DNA of 64,000 nucleotides from Vicia villosa (GCF_029867415.1 NW_026705313.1:744001-808000), one strand, 5' to 3'. Positions 32,919 to 44,459 are shown, counted from the first letter of the stretch. Notes: a model not told the origin generated them from the letters alone. Program-made: numbers and translations.

Positions 32919-33971
32919 TCCAGTTTTAAGTGTGTTAAGCCTATTTTTGTTTATCTGTGTGTTTTTATCTGTATATATTGTTGTGTGCTTTGTTTGTTTA
33001 TTTTCTTTATTTTCTTTTTGGTGCTCGATGGTTCCTCTGTGATGAGATAAAGTTCTAACCCGAACTTTGGTGAGTAACTTGAGATAGGAGGTGGTAAGAC
33101 CAATAGTTGCATGTCAGGAGCAATCCTTAACACGAGCATCATATGGTGGAACCCCAATCAGTGGAGGCCTCATGGAAGGTAGTAGAGGTTGTTACGAACC
33201 ATCGTGATAACACTATTACTTTCAATAGTGAGTGTCCGTAGAAGCTGAATGGCCTAGAACCCTTTTTACCCATCTAAGCCTTTTTAGGATGTAGTGCAGA
33301 AACAAGTTCGAGTACCAATTTGAGCTTGTTGTCATGCGATACTACGCTCAGACGAGGTCTTTTTAGGCATATTATTGGCGCCCATGAGCAATTGTGCGTG
33401 CCGGTAGTATCCGATAGAAGATTGAAAACTCTGGGAACCTTTGTAGAACCCGTTCGGCAGGTACAAAATTCCCTAGTACATACCTTTGTGGGTGGTTCTT
33501 AACCTTGACTCCATGCTCGTGACGTCGAACCTGTGAACTCTGTTTATGCGACCATGTGTGATCTTGATTGTGATTGATGCATGAACCATGCATCCATGCA
33601 TTCATTTGATTTCCAAGGAACTCATAGGTCTTTCTTTGTAAACATCATAAGTTTCATCAAACTCAATGGATCTTGGGTGTCGATAGGGTGAAAACCTTAA
33701 TCCACCAAAATGGATGATTGAACTTGATCAAAGCTTTGATCCAATATAGGATTTACCTCCTTCATGTTTTGATGTTTACAAATTAATAACTTGAATTCCT
33801 TGAAAATCAAATAAATAAAAAGAGACAACAACAATTGCATCATTTGCATACATACATCCAGGTTGTCCAGAAAACTTATCCTTGTCTGTCTCCATCTTCA
33901 GAGTTTGTCTGTCTACCGTCAAGCTGATTCCTTCACACAAGTACGGAACTAGAGCCAACGTCAGATTGAGA
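32919..33971 (+). other. Untranslated leader of element 3
   Basis: This is about 1 kb without a supported gene; ORF1 is absent. It contains a hairpin at 33656-33728. It also has a splice-acceptor-like sequence ending at 33861 (CATACATCCAG), followed by a frame that stays open into gag and encodes a conserved K-Y-G-T-R-A-N-type peptide. Confidence 0.65.
33656..33728 (+). other. Leader hairpin, twin of the LTR hairpin
   Basis: ATCAAACTCAAT (33656-33667) pairs with 33717-33728 at 10 of 12 positions. It encloses a loop region very similar to that at 30816-30866, including CTTAATCCACCAAAATGGAT. The arms differ in sequence from the LTR copy but still pair. Confidence 0.6.
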
Positions 33972-35510
33972 ATGGAATACCAAGAGCAACACAATGCAGA
34001 GGTCAGAATGGAAATTGATGAGTTGAAGTCAGGCATGACCAAGCTAACTGAAATGCTGCAAGTTTTGATTGCTAGAGGAGAACCGCCTCAGAAGACTGTC
34101 ATTATTGAAGTCTCAAGTGCTGATGTTGACCCTCAACCTACTCAACAACCACCTTCTACATGGCCTGAGTTTGGTTTGCCATATGGTTACACTCCTCCAT
34201 ATGAGAAGACTCCTGGTATTGGTCAATCTTCACAACTTGTGATTGGTCAAGCTTCAAATCCAGTGTTTCATGCACCTGTCTTCACTGAATCTCAGCCTAT
34301 TGTGCATACTGTTGCTCAGCCTACTTATGTGAATCCTTTGTTTGAATATCAAGCTGCCCGTTCCCAGAATGGAAGTCAAGGATATGCTGGAGACATTGAA
34401 GATGTCAAAGAGCAGTATCATACTTTAGAAAAGCGCCTAAGAGCCATGGAAGGCAATGATTACTTTGGAATTGCTGCTGAGAATATGTGTTTGGTTTCCA
34501 ACTTTGTCATGCCTGCAAAATTCAAGACTCCTGAGTTTGAGAAGTATAAGGGGAACACTTGCCCAAGAAGCCATTTGACCATGTACTATCGCAAAATGGC
34601 TGCTTATACCCAGAATGATAAATTGCTTATCCATTGCTTTCAGGATAGTTTGAGTGGAGCTTCACTGAAATGGTATATGGGACTTGAGAGTAATCACATT
34701 CATTGTTTCCAAGATCTGACTGATGCTTTCATGAAGCAGTATAAGTACAATCTGGACATGGCACCTGATCGCCGACAATTGCAAAACATGGCTCAGAAGG
34801 AAAAAGAATCTTTCAAGGAATATGCTCAACGTTGGAGAGAGCTAGCTTCCCAAGTTGAACCACCCCTGGCTGAGAAAGAATTGACTGGAATGTTCATGGA
34901 TACTCTCTCCCCTTTCTACTGGGAGAAAATGATTGGAAGTGTGTCCTCAAACTTCACAGACTTGGTTACTATTGGCCAGAGACTCGAAGAAGGAATCAAG
35001 AATGGGAAAGTTGCTAATGTTGCTGAATCCTCTGGTGGATCAAAGAAACCTTATGGAAACTTCCACAAGAAGAAAGAGAATGAGACTAATGCTGTGTCGG
35101 ATGACAAAAGGGGATCTCGTCGTAGACCTCAAAACGGTGATCAACCTTATGTAGCCGCTGTCGCTCCTGTGCAAGTTCAAGTTCCTCAATCTCAGGTTGC
35201 TAATCAGAATCAGAATCGTGGTAGGACAACTTATGATCCTATTCCCATGACTTATACGGAACTGTATCCTGCTTTGGTCCAGAAAGGGTTGATTACAACA
35301 AGAGCCATGCCTCCTCCTCGAAACCCCCCCTCGAGAGGATTTCGGCCTGATCTTCATTGTGAATTTCATCAGGGTGGTGCTGGCCATGATTTAGAAGGCT
35401 GCTATGCTTTGAAGGCCTTAGTGCAAGAGTTGGTTAGATCAAAGATGCTATCTTTCAGGGATATGGGTCCTAATGTTGTCACTAATCCTTTGCCAGATCA
35501 AAGTGGCTGA
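33972..35510 (+). CDS. gag: gag protein of element 3, intact but short
   Basis: The frame of 512 residues starts at MEYQEQ, aligned with gag starts in elements 1 and 2; the frame is open further upstream to 33882. It has a short heptad region, a P/T/Q-rich linker and the gag core (FEKYKGNTCPRSH, FQDSLSGASLKWYMG, QYKYNLDMAPDRRQL, EYAQRWREL). A zinc-knuckle-like CEFHQGGAGHDLEGC lies near the C-terminus. The protein forms the particle that packages element RNA. It stops about 35 residues after the knuckle, where the other elements continue into protease. No frame damage is visible, which suggests that selection or recent activity has kept gag alone. Confidence 0.9.
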   Translation: MEYQEQHNAEVRMEIDELKSGMTKLTEMLQVLIARGEPPQKTVIIEVSSADVDPQPTQQPPSTWPEFGLPYGYTPPYEKTPGIGQSSQLVIGQASNPVFHAPVFTESQPIVHTVAQPTYVNPLFEYQAARSQNGSQGYAGDIEDVKEQYHTLEKRLRAMEGNDYFGIAAENMCLVSNFVMPAKFKTPEFEKYKGNTCPRSHLTMYYRKMAAYTQNDKLLIHCFQDSLSGASLKWYMGLESNHIHCFQDLTDAFMKQYKYNLDMAPDRRQLQNMAQKEKESFKEYAQRWRELASQVEPPLAEKELTGMFMDTLSPFYWEKMIGSVSSNFTDLVTIGQRLEEGIKNGKVANVAESSGGSKKPYGNFHKKKENETNAVSDDKRGSRRRPQNGDQPYVAAVAPVQVQVPQSQVANQNQNRGRTTYDPIPMTYTELYPALVQKGLITTRAMPPPRNPPSRGFRPDLHCEFHQGGAGHDLEGCYALKALVQELVRSKMLSFRDMGPNVVTNPLPDQSG

Positions 35511-36211
35511 AGACAAGTGAAAGCCAGATGGTCTCCTAAAGCCAAGTGTTTCAGACAGGATAGCTCATCCTTGTTGCTGATTAGTCACTAGGCCTTGTTT
35601 CTGTACTGTTTGTTTTTCCTTTATTGTACTGTTTACTTTTAGACTTTGTTTGTTTCTGAATGGTAATTTTAATGAAATGAGCATTGCATATTTTGAATTC
35701 ATTTTCATCTACACTGTTTATGTTCATGCTTTCTTTTACAAAACTTTTTCTTCCATTTGCTTTCTCTATCAAACTTGTGTTTTATGCAAAGATTGGAGGG
35801 AGGATGATGACAACGAAATACCCAAGTTGTTGAACTGTATGCTTTCGAATAAAACTTTGCTGATGATGTACAGGCATTGTTTCAATTCCCAAACACTGGA
35901 GAAATAAGGAAGTTAATCCCTTGTCAACCCCTCTGAGCCTTCGAAGTTGGTGTTTCTTTCTGTATGAAAAACCCGCATTTTAAACCTGGGGCAGGATAGT
36001 TCTCAGTTAATTTGGCTGTGCATTCTATTTTAAGAGAATCATTTAGTACACCTTTCCACAAAGGTTTCAATCACAAGCGCTCCTCCGCATACATCAAAGA
36101 AATGTTGGAGATGTCAATCAAAAGCCAAAGATGGTTCATCTTAATCATTAAGCAAGGCAGTCACTATCTTTCAAAAAAATGTATCAAAAAATGTATACAA
36201 AGAAAAGCCTG
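35511..36211 (+). other. Remnant between gag and the 3' region of element 3
   Basis: This is T-rich DNA with no gene. A short frame near 35790-35835, preceded by TTTATGCAAAG, would read D-W-R-E-D-D-D-N-E-I-P-K-L-L. This loosely resembles the acidic start of pol in elements 1 and 2. It may be the relic of the intron acceptor and first pol residues left by an internal deletion; that reading is inference. Confidence 0.45.
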
Positions 36212-36288
36212 CTAAGTCAAAACCAAAAACGACTTAGGCAAAAATAAAGGCATCCCGCTGACTGTAAGTACAAAAATAAACAGTTCAG
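36212..36288 (+). repeat. Two post-coding hairpins of element 3
   Basis: CTAAGTC/GACTTAG (36212-36218 with 36231-36237) and CTGACTGT/ACAGTTCAG (36258-36265 with 36280-36288, one bulge) match the outer stems of the post-integrase hairpins of element 1. The inner CCC-GAAA-GGG part is lost. Both are followed by AGGCAAAA. Confidence 0.6.
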
Positions 36289-37352
36289 GCAAAAGTTAGG
36301 GATATATAAAAAGAAAAGATGAAAAAAGAGAAGTCAATAAATTCCTGAACAACACAATGTTGTGACTACCAAAAGGAAGAAGTGACTGCCATCTCAAAAG
36401 TTCTCTTTGCTTGTGAACTATCATCATTATCAAAGGTGCAATTCCAGAAGTCTCTTGGAACCTGAATGCATAAGTTGAATTAACTGAGTTTTAGGACTGG
36501 AGATAATCACGAAGATGGGGTGGGTACAATCAAATTTTGAGCCTTATATCCTTTGTTTCTGAAACCGTGAACCTGGCCACGTTACAACCTATGAAAGACC
36601 TAATTGAAGCAAGGTTTGCTTGAAAGCATACTACAACAAGGTTGCGTAAGCTGACTCCCATGAGATTTTCCAATCATTTGTTTGATATCATGCCTTTGCT
36701 TTATCTTTCACTTTGAATGTCTTAACCTTTATGTTTTGACCTGTGATTCCATTTGCTTTACATCAATAACATCTTTACAAAAATGATTTTGATTTCAAAA
36801 ATATGCTTTGAGCATTGCATTAAAATTACCATTCTTGAATGAACATTTTATTTGCACGTAAGCACTCATCTTTCAGGAAGTTCAAACAGTCGAGAAACTT
36901 GATCAGTGATCCTATCAGGGGCATGTTATTTCAAGATCCTGTTGTTCAGATGTTCAGTCAAGATTTGTTGATCAGAATATCCTTTCAAGACTTATACTGG
37001 GGCAAGCCATCCCAACATGCATTTCAAGAATTGAAGCCATGATCAGTTCATCCCCAGTACATTTCAACTGAAGCCATGATCAGTTAGCTTGCAACAATTA
37101 GTCAATCAGGGGCAATAGTCTTCAGCAATCCCCAAGCAGTTTTATCAGCCTTTCTCAAAGGATCATCGTTTTGATACAGTTACCGGTGTAATAGAAGTGT
37201 GTTTAAGCATCTTCTTCCCAAGAAGAGTTGGCAGAGTTCTCGTGTTGAGGAATCAGAGTTTTAATCTTGCCTCACAAAAGAGTCTCCCTCAGTTGTAACA
37301 ACAATTGCATTACATTGATCATATATCATGCATAGAAAAATTCAACATCATG
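36289..37352 (+). other. 3' untranslated region of element 3, left of the nested insertion
   Basis: It is non-coding. It includes repeated words such as CAGTTCATCCCCAGT and GATCAGTT near 37020-37100. No gene is supported. It continues at 59999 after element 2. Confidence 0.6.
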
Positions 37353-37357
37353 CAATG
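37353..37357. repeat. Target site duplication of element 2, left copy
   Basis: CAATG directly precedes the LTR (TGTCGCACGC) and is repeated at 59994-59998, directly after the other LTR. Confidence 0.9.
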
Positions 37358-38011
37358 TGTCGCACGCTCGCGAAAAATGAACAGAGTCGCCACCAATATA
37401 TTTATCCCATAAGGGAAAGGAATATCAGACAACCTGGCAAAGGATAAGAACGAGGTCTTGCGACCAGAGAATCAAGGTACGGGAGTCGGTTACGCGAGGG
37501 GAAGGTGCTAGCACCCCTCACGCCCATCGTACTCGATGGTATCCACCTATGTTTGTTTCTATCTAAAGGGTGTATACTATGTCTATGTCTAAATGCAAAA
37601 TGAATGCAAAATGTAGGGAAAATAAAAGTTGTACTCGCACGGGCCCTACCCCGCTGCCTACGTATCCTTTTCAGGAATCAGAGTTACCGTAGCTCGGCTC
37701 ACGATTTTCTGTTTGTTTTTGTGTTTTTTAGTTGGGCGGAGTCAACGTTCACGTTCTTGCATAAGGGAAGACCTACGATGCGTACAAACAGAAATGACAT
37801 TGCCCTTAGGTGCCAACGAGGCAAAAGGAAAAGAAATGATTGGTTTGTGTCTTTTAGGATAGATGAGTGGTGAACAGTTCCCAATACCGGGCCACTCACC
37901 ACTTTCTCTACTTTGCTTTAGTCTGAACCATTGTTAGGTGTTTTAAAGTGTTTTTGGTTGTGTATTTTTTAAGGGGAATTTACTTCACGATTCGAATAAC
38001 ATAAAATGTAT

Positions 38012-38288
38012 AATGATCGAGAAGCGGATTAGGGAATGAATCCCACTCACTTCCATCCCATTACGTAATGTTTGAGAAACAGATTAGAGAATGAATCTCA
38101 CTCATTTCTCTCCCATTAATTAATGTTTGAGAAACAGATTAGGGAATGAATCCCACTCGTTTCTCTCCCATTAAGTAGTGACCGAGAAACGGATTAGGGA
38201 ATGGATCCCACTCGCTTCTATGTCACTAAGTGATTGAGAAATAGATTAGGGAATGAATCCCACTCATTTCTCTATCACTTGCTTAATG
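38012..38288. repeat. About five tandem ~55-bp repeats in the element 2 LTR
   Basis: GAGAAACAGATTAGGGAATG-type words recur at 38019, 38074, 38129, 38184 and 38236 (spacing 55, 55, 55, 52). The same array is at about 55364-55640. Confidence 0.85.
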
Positions 38289-41200
38289 TGATTCGCATCT
38301 TCCTTTTATTAATGTTTTACAGAGTTGAAAAAGAAAAAGAATGCAAAAGGGAACTAGATCTAACATTCTAATCTACGTTATTCTAATCCACAAATGGCCC
38401 TAAGGTCGAGGGTAACTATCCTATCTCAATTCCTCTCAACAGAGAAGGAAGAGTCCAAGGGAACATGGCAAGCAATAGATAAGCAACATCAAAATCAAAG
38501 TAAGAAATGAGAGGCTAAGCATGGAAATAAGAGAAAGAAGCTCCAAGTCAGTAGCAAAACATGGGATTGAACGTCCCAAATCAAATACAAAAGCACCACG
38601 GTACCCTACAAAAATATCCACAAGAAGTCGTCAAAGCATCGCATGCATCGTTACTTACCAATTAGCGGACAAACCTCAATTAATCAAAGCAAAAACAAGT
38701 GAACACATGAGCTAGGCTTGAAGTCAGTAGCAAACTCATTCATTTAGTTCTAATACCCTATGTTAATCTATATTAGTCAATTAGCATGAAACAATACAAA
38801 ACTCTAACCAAAACTAGACAACACTAGGTTAATACTAGCTAAACGGTTTCAAACCGTGAATGAAGTTAGAAACATGCAATCAAATGGTACAAGTCAGTAG
38901 CAAATAGCCTATACTAGATGCCTAAACAATCACAAAGTCGTGCCAAGAAGTTCCGCACAAAATTACGGGTCATTTGTACAAGTTACGGTGCAATCGTCGA
39001 CCAAAAACAAGTTATTTACATGTGATAAAGAAAAATCGAGCAAAATAGGAAAACATGATCTAAACTTTTCAATTCCAGGTTTTAGGACCTCTAAACATCC
39101 CTAATTATATGTACAAAAGGGAACCAACATTGTTGCATGAATGCATTTCAATTTGAGAGCACAAACGTCACAATTGTCTATTAGAAACGCATGTTAATCG
39201 AGTCAAACAACACTAACCAAATACCAATCAAAACAAAGAATTAGGGGTTCATTTTTTATATACAATATCATGGACTAGTCTACAGCAACCATACAAAAAT
39301 TGGTGGTTAAATTCTGTTCCTAAAGTGTTAAACGAAATTAATTTGCGAAATCTATCAAAACCGAAAGAAACATGAACATACCAAAGTAAATGATTTATTG
39401 AAGATGGCAAAACAATTACTAAAAATATACAAAAAATATCACAATTATGTACACACATAAAACTATCTAAAACATATTTTTACTTATTTTTTATTTCAAT
39501 TAAAACTAGTTTATGAATTAAAAGTTAGTAGTGAAACCAAAATTGAAATAAAAGAAAATTAGAGCAAGCAGGGGTGTATTAGCAAAAGGATTGAACTGAA
39601 TTTTGGTTATCAGTGCATAGGCCCAAATTCAGGGGGGTGCAAATCCTAAAAGAGGCGCCTAAGGCCCAGCAGGGTCATTTTTGTCCAAGCTAGTGTCACA
39701 TTATTTCATTTTTTTGTTTATGATGCAGCATGTTATTTATCAATGTGACATAGCAACTTGATATCAATTGGTGCAAGGGAATTTAAGTGACTAAAGACAA
39801 AAATCCATACCTCAGCCAATCGGTACCTCACACGTCATTAACTAATCAAACAGTAAAAATGCAAAATGGCCACAAGTTTGGAATAATGACCACAGCATGG
39901 CTGCCACGTGGGCGCCTGAGTCAACATAAGAGGAGAAAGATGCGGCGGCCGGAGATGACTTCCGATCATCTTCTCCGGCGAGACCCTTGGCCGTCTCACA
40001 CGAGATTTTCCAGAAACGCGCGGGACCGGTACCAATCGACTCGGATTCTTGCGCTGAGTCCAGATCCATCATTATTTTTCTCTAATTCTTTCTCTAACAG
40101 CATAACTGAACGCGTTTATAGAATCCTAATCTACCAAAACCTCAGAAAGCGAAAGATCTTCACACTGTCACCTTCCCTATGTTGTATGGAATTCAAATAC
40201 GTGATTTAAACGAGCAAACACGCACCATAACGAGCAAACCAAATTCAACCACAAAATCAAAGTTTCACACAGAATTTCATCAAGCTTACTAATACATGCC
40301 TTATCAACCTATCTACACATGCTGAGGAGTTTAGAACACTTACTTGTCTGAATCTTGAATCTCAAAGAAGAAGAGAAGCTCAGTTCGGTTTGAATGCTTG
40401 CTCAAAGATCTTGACGTTTACGCCGAACCGGATTCCATGGATGATGATAGCGATGATGATGCTGAAATGTTCTTGATTCCACGCTAAAGAGAGAACTCTA
40501 CACTTCCTCTTGTTGTACGGATCCAGAAGATACCGGTGACAGGCTTAGATCCCCGACTCCAAATCTTGAGAAATAAGCTCAAGATGTCTGCAGCTTCGGT
40601 GGCGTGAGGATGTGCTTCAAGAAATTGATGACGAAGCCATGACGATGATGATACTGATATTGCAGCGACGATGGAGAGAAGGATGTTGTTGGAGGCTCAC
40701 GACGGTTGGAGGTTTATGGTGGTTGAAAGCTATGGTGAGGGTGCTTGTTGAAGGTGGGAGAGTTTTGTGGTGGTGTGTGGCGGTGGAAGAAGTTAGTTAC
40801 AGATTTTGTAACAAACTTGTTGAAGGTGGAGAGAAGAGTGATGAGAGAGAACCGAGAGAATCTTTTTGAGAAAGTGAAGAAAGGAGAAAATGAAGTGTGT
40901 GTGTCAATTTGTGAAGAGGTTTTTATTTATATAGTGAGTGTACTTAGTAGGTTGTGGTGAGGATGAGTGTAGTGTAACTTTTCTCCCCCAAACTTAGGAA
41001 ACAAGTATAGTGCATATGAGGGAAAAGTTTGCATGTCTTTTATATGTGCATGACTTGCATGGCTATTTACGGAAAGGTAGTGAGCTGGTGCATGCTGCGA
41101 GTGTATGGCATAAATCTCGAGCCAATATTCTTTCCAAGATACCATCTTTGCTTGTGTATATCTCTCACCATGGTTCACCGACTGATTCACTCTTGGGGTC

Positions 41201-41879
41201 ACTGTAAAGAGGACATGTAATGGTGTAGTAATGGTGTTGGAAGTGTCTTGAGATGAGCCATGTACATCACTTAAAACTGGGCCTGAAGATTGAGTACACA
41301 ACTGCCTGAGAGCTGCGCGCGGTGACCTCGCTTGGCTTCACATTTGTGGCAGATACGCAACTTGGCCAGGAGGTGACTTTGAGTCTTTGTAGTTTGCTCG
41401 TCACACGTTCAAAATCAATGATCTTGAGTCCATTAGATAGAGGGCATAGCAAAGGATGGTTTAGTATCAGGTTGGATTCACATAGAAGCTTATGGAGGGA
41501 GAAAATTGCACTTGAATCTGGCACACCGTGTGCTTGTGGAAATGCCCCACGCATGCAGCAAGTCAAGACTATGCCAGATGCATACCATTGGATTTGTGAG
41601 ACAGCGACTTTGGGCACTCATAATTGCTTCAATATCCACTCAAATGGCTCAATTCTGGTTTCAGTGGATGGAGAGGATGGCAAGGAAGAGATGCATACCA
41701 AGTTTGCATTCATAGCCTTTTTATAGAGCTCTAAAATCAACTTGAAACTTGGCATGCCACATGTTTGATGAAATGTCAGGTCATGACCCAGTCCGTGACC
41801 TGAATTGTGACTTGGCTCAAATGACTTTTCAGCAACTTCGAACCACTTTATCTCTTCATACAAGCTTCAAATGAAAAAG

Positions 41880-41934
41880 TGTCCAACTACAAAGTTGTTC
41901 TCCTCCATGAGAGGAACAACTTTGATGTTGGACA
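41880..41934. other. Strong hairpin in the U3 part of the element 2 LTR
   Basis: TGTCCAAC pairs with GTTGGACA. Inside these arms, CAAAGTTGTTC pairs with GAACAACTTTG, separated by one 2-bp mismatch, closed by CTC/GAG around a short loop. The copy in the other LTR is at 59233-59287. Confidence 0.75.
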
Positions 41935-42618
41935 TTTCTCCAAAAAATGTCATTTGCCACGTGTAATTCAGTGCTGAAGTGGACTGTTCATCAAGCTTTT
42001 AAGAGCCAAAAATTTTCTAAGTACAAAAATTTCCATTTTTAGCCATATTTCCAAAAGTGGAAACTTTGACCAATTCTTCCTGATTTTATTATTCCTTTGA
42101 CTTTTCTTGATTGAATTTCACAGACAGTCAATATTTGACAGTTGACCTTGACTTTGACCAAAAAGTCAACTTTCCTGTTTTTCCTGGTTATTGATGAAGT
42201 TCTTGATTAAAGCTTTTCCAGTCAAATTCAGTCAAATAAGCACCTCCACATAGTCAATATGAAAGCTTCTCCCTCATAAAATCCCTTCCTGATTAAATGT
42301 TGACCAGAAAGTCAACTGGTCAACTTCGGTCAAAGAAACCCTGATTTAAGGAACCAGATGATTTGCAAGATTGTACCCTCTAATCAATGCCCTGTTTTGA
42401 AGCAAAGAGACACCCCAATCCAGGAGGACTTCAATGAACATAGAGCCACATGATTATGCCTCAGTTTCCTTTATTTTCTGATCAGGCTCCCTTGTAATAG
42501 GGCTTTTTCTTGCTAGCCTTTGAATAGTACCAATGATATGAATGCATGGATGCGAGTTATGACCTAAGTGATGTATGTACATGAATGCAAGGCCTAAGCC
42601 AGTTAGAAGTCAAGGGGT

Positions 42619-42744
42619 AGGACAAATTTGGGGTATGACAGCTGCCCCTATTTAATCGACTTAAACCCGAAGGTGAGATTGGCGCCAGCCTTTCGAACAT
42701 TCGAGGTGGAAGAAAATTAAATATCAAGACCTGAAATTTGTCCT
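42619..42744 (-). promoter_or_regulatory. Folded domain enclosing the polypurine tract (element 2)
   Basis: Inside the LTR, 42619-42629 (AGGACAAATTT on the + strand) is the exact reverse complement of 42734-42744 in the internal region. Between them ATTTAAT (42650-42656) pairs with ATTAAAT (42716-42722), next to the polypurine tract. The layout matches elements 1 and 3 although the sequence differs. Confidence 0.6.
42641..42655 (-). promoter_or_regulatory. Polypurine tract of element 2
   Basis: On the - strand it reads TTAAATAGGGGCAGC, directly before the 3' LTR. It is nearly identical to the tracts of elements 1 and 3. Confidence 0.85.
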
Positions 42745-44459
42745 GAAGAGAAGATGGTGTAAGTGATATCCTTATTTTTGTTTTTGTTTTGATATCTGCT
42801 GGGGGAAGAGAATTTTTGTTTTTTCTGATGGAAATATTTACAGCAAGCAACTGGATGGTGGTAACTTGTAACACAGTTAGGGTGCCAATACAAGGTTCTC
42901 AAAGGGATTTGTATTTACATGGAAATGATTGGGAGAGAAGGAGGTTTGACAGAAAGATAAGGTGACATAGACAATTGTTTTGAGGGAGACACAGACGAGC
43001 ATCAGAAGGAGATACAGACGAGTATCCAAAGGAACGACACAGACGAGCATCGAAAGAAGATACAGACGAGTATCGAAAGAATGACACATACGAGCATCGA
43101 AAGGAGATACAGACGAGTATCGAAAGAATGACACATACGAGCATCAAAAGGAGATACAGACGAGTATCGAAAGAATGACACATACGAGCATCAAAAGGAG
43201 ATACATACGAGTATTGAGGGAATGACACATACGAGCATCAAAAGGAGATACAGACGAGTATTGAAAGAATGACACATACGAGCATCAAAAGGAGATACAT
43301 ACGAGTATTGAGGGAATGACACATACGAGCATTCGAAGAGTTTGGTAGATTGACTTACTGGGGATTGGGATACCAGGTATCGGCACCATGGCTGGAAGAG
43401 ACTTGTGGTGGAGTAGCAGATATCAATTGGGGTTTGTAAGGACACTTTCACGTGGGGATGTAGCATTGTCTTGATTAAATGCTGATTTGTATTATCTGGC
43501 TTATGCACTGTATGCATGTTTGAATTTTGTATGGCGTAATGATCCACTTTGACGGATATGCTACGCTTTTGAAGATGCAATGTTATATGCAATGGATTCT
43601 ATATGCAAAGTGCCAAATAAAGGCGTTAGTGAGATAGAGAAACATTATCATTGGGGTCCGTTGCTTGTTGTTTCGGGATGTCATTATGAGTTGACGTTGG
43701 AACCCTACAGTACCAAAGATTATTGGTAACTGCACTGAGGGTTGGAATGTAGCTCTGCCGGGGAGGAAGTGACTTTGTTCGACTTTCCTTACATCCTATG
43801 CTGCTTGGGGAATCACGAGTCTTGAGATACCGTTCTTCGTCTGTCATATGGAAGAGGGATATGGACTTTTTCAGGTGCTTTGTGCTTACCAGTATTGATG
43901 AATTATACTCTGGAACTTTCACGTGGGGTGATGATGACTTATGTGACACATCATGAGCTAAGATGGTGGCTAGAACCTGCAACCTGCACAGAAAACAACG
44001 TTTGGATGCAAATGGTGCCCCTTAGAGCACTCTTATGTTTATGTAACATCATGTTTCGTTTTGATTTTGTGATTATTGCCTCCACGCTTTCAATGTAATG
44101 TTTAATAACGAATTAAATCACATTTCGCATGCGAAAAAGAAAGAAGGAAAACTTTTGCATCGAAAGATCATTTTATTGATGGAATGCCTATGAATAGGCT
44201 TCTGTACAGGGAAGCAACTCCTAAATGAGGTAGTTGCGAAAAAGAAAATAAAATGCAAAGAGTAAAATGGCAAAGAGAAATGCTCGGATTTCCATCAAAA
44301 CTGATATTGTTACAGTTTCCATATCCTCGATCCTCTCAATGCTTTGCTTCAGAAGGGTAATGGTTGGATTGATTCGTCCGTTCTGTCAAGGGCGTATAGT
44401 GATCTTTGTGAAAGATATTCAGACTGCAGCCTCTCGCTTTTGATCCCTAACTTTTTCCT
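42745..44459 (-). other. 3' untranslated region of element 2
   Basis: It is non-coding and contains the hairpin array at 42988-43334. The small frames across the array are products of the repeat. The rest shows no gene. Confidence 0.7.
42988..43334 (-). repeat. 47-bp tandem repeat made of two alternating hairpins
   Basis: The period is 47 bp (for example 43086, 43133, 43180, 43227), and each unit has two ~23-bp halves. On the sense (-) strand the halves are GATAC-TCGTCT-GTATC and GATGC-TCGTAT-GTGTC, or close variants. The loop TCGT(A/C)T is constant and the stem varies. The second stem pairs only through U.G and G.U, which would be A.C on the + strand. There are about 15 hairpins. Confidence 0.75.

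Larger units (their letters stand above)
37358..42640 (-). repeat. 3' LTR of element 2
   Basis: This 5283-bp repeat is nearly identical to 54710-59993. Read on the - strand it begins TGTCATACCCCAAATTTGTCC and ends GCGTGCGACA. It contains about five ~55-bp tandem repeats (38012-38288), a TATA box at 40934-40922 and a strong hairpin (41880-41934). Several open frames of 60-140 codons occur on both strands. They look accidental and are repeated in the other LTR. Confidence 0.96.

Noticed and set aside
37604..41863. Several open frames of 60-140 codons in the element 2 LTR, repeated at 54956-59216
   Set aside because: They occur in all frames and on both strands of an LTR and have no domain resemblance. 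Their repetition reflects only the two LTR copies.
42877..43592. Frames of 85-133 codons on the - strand across the 47-bp repeat
   Set aside because: The peptides are translations of the tandem repeat (MCHSFDTRLY-like) and shift frame because 47 is not a multiple of three.
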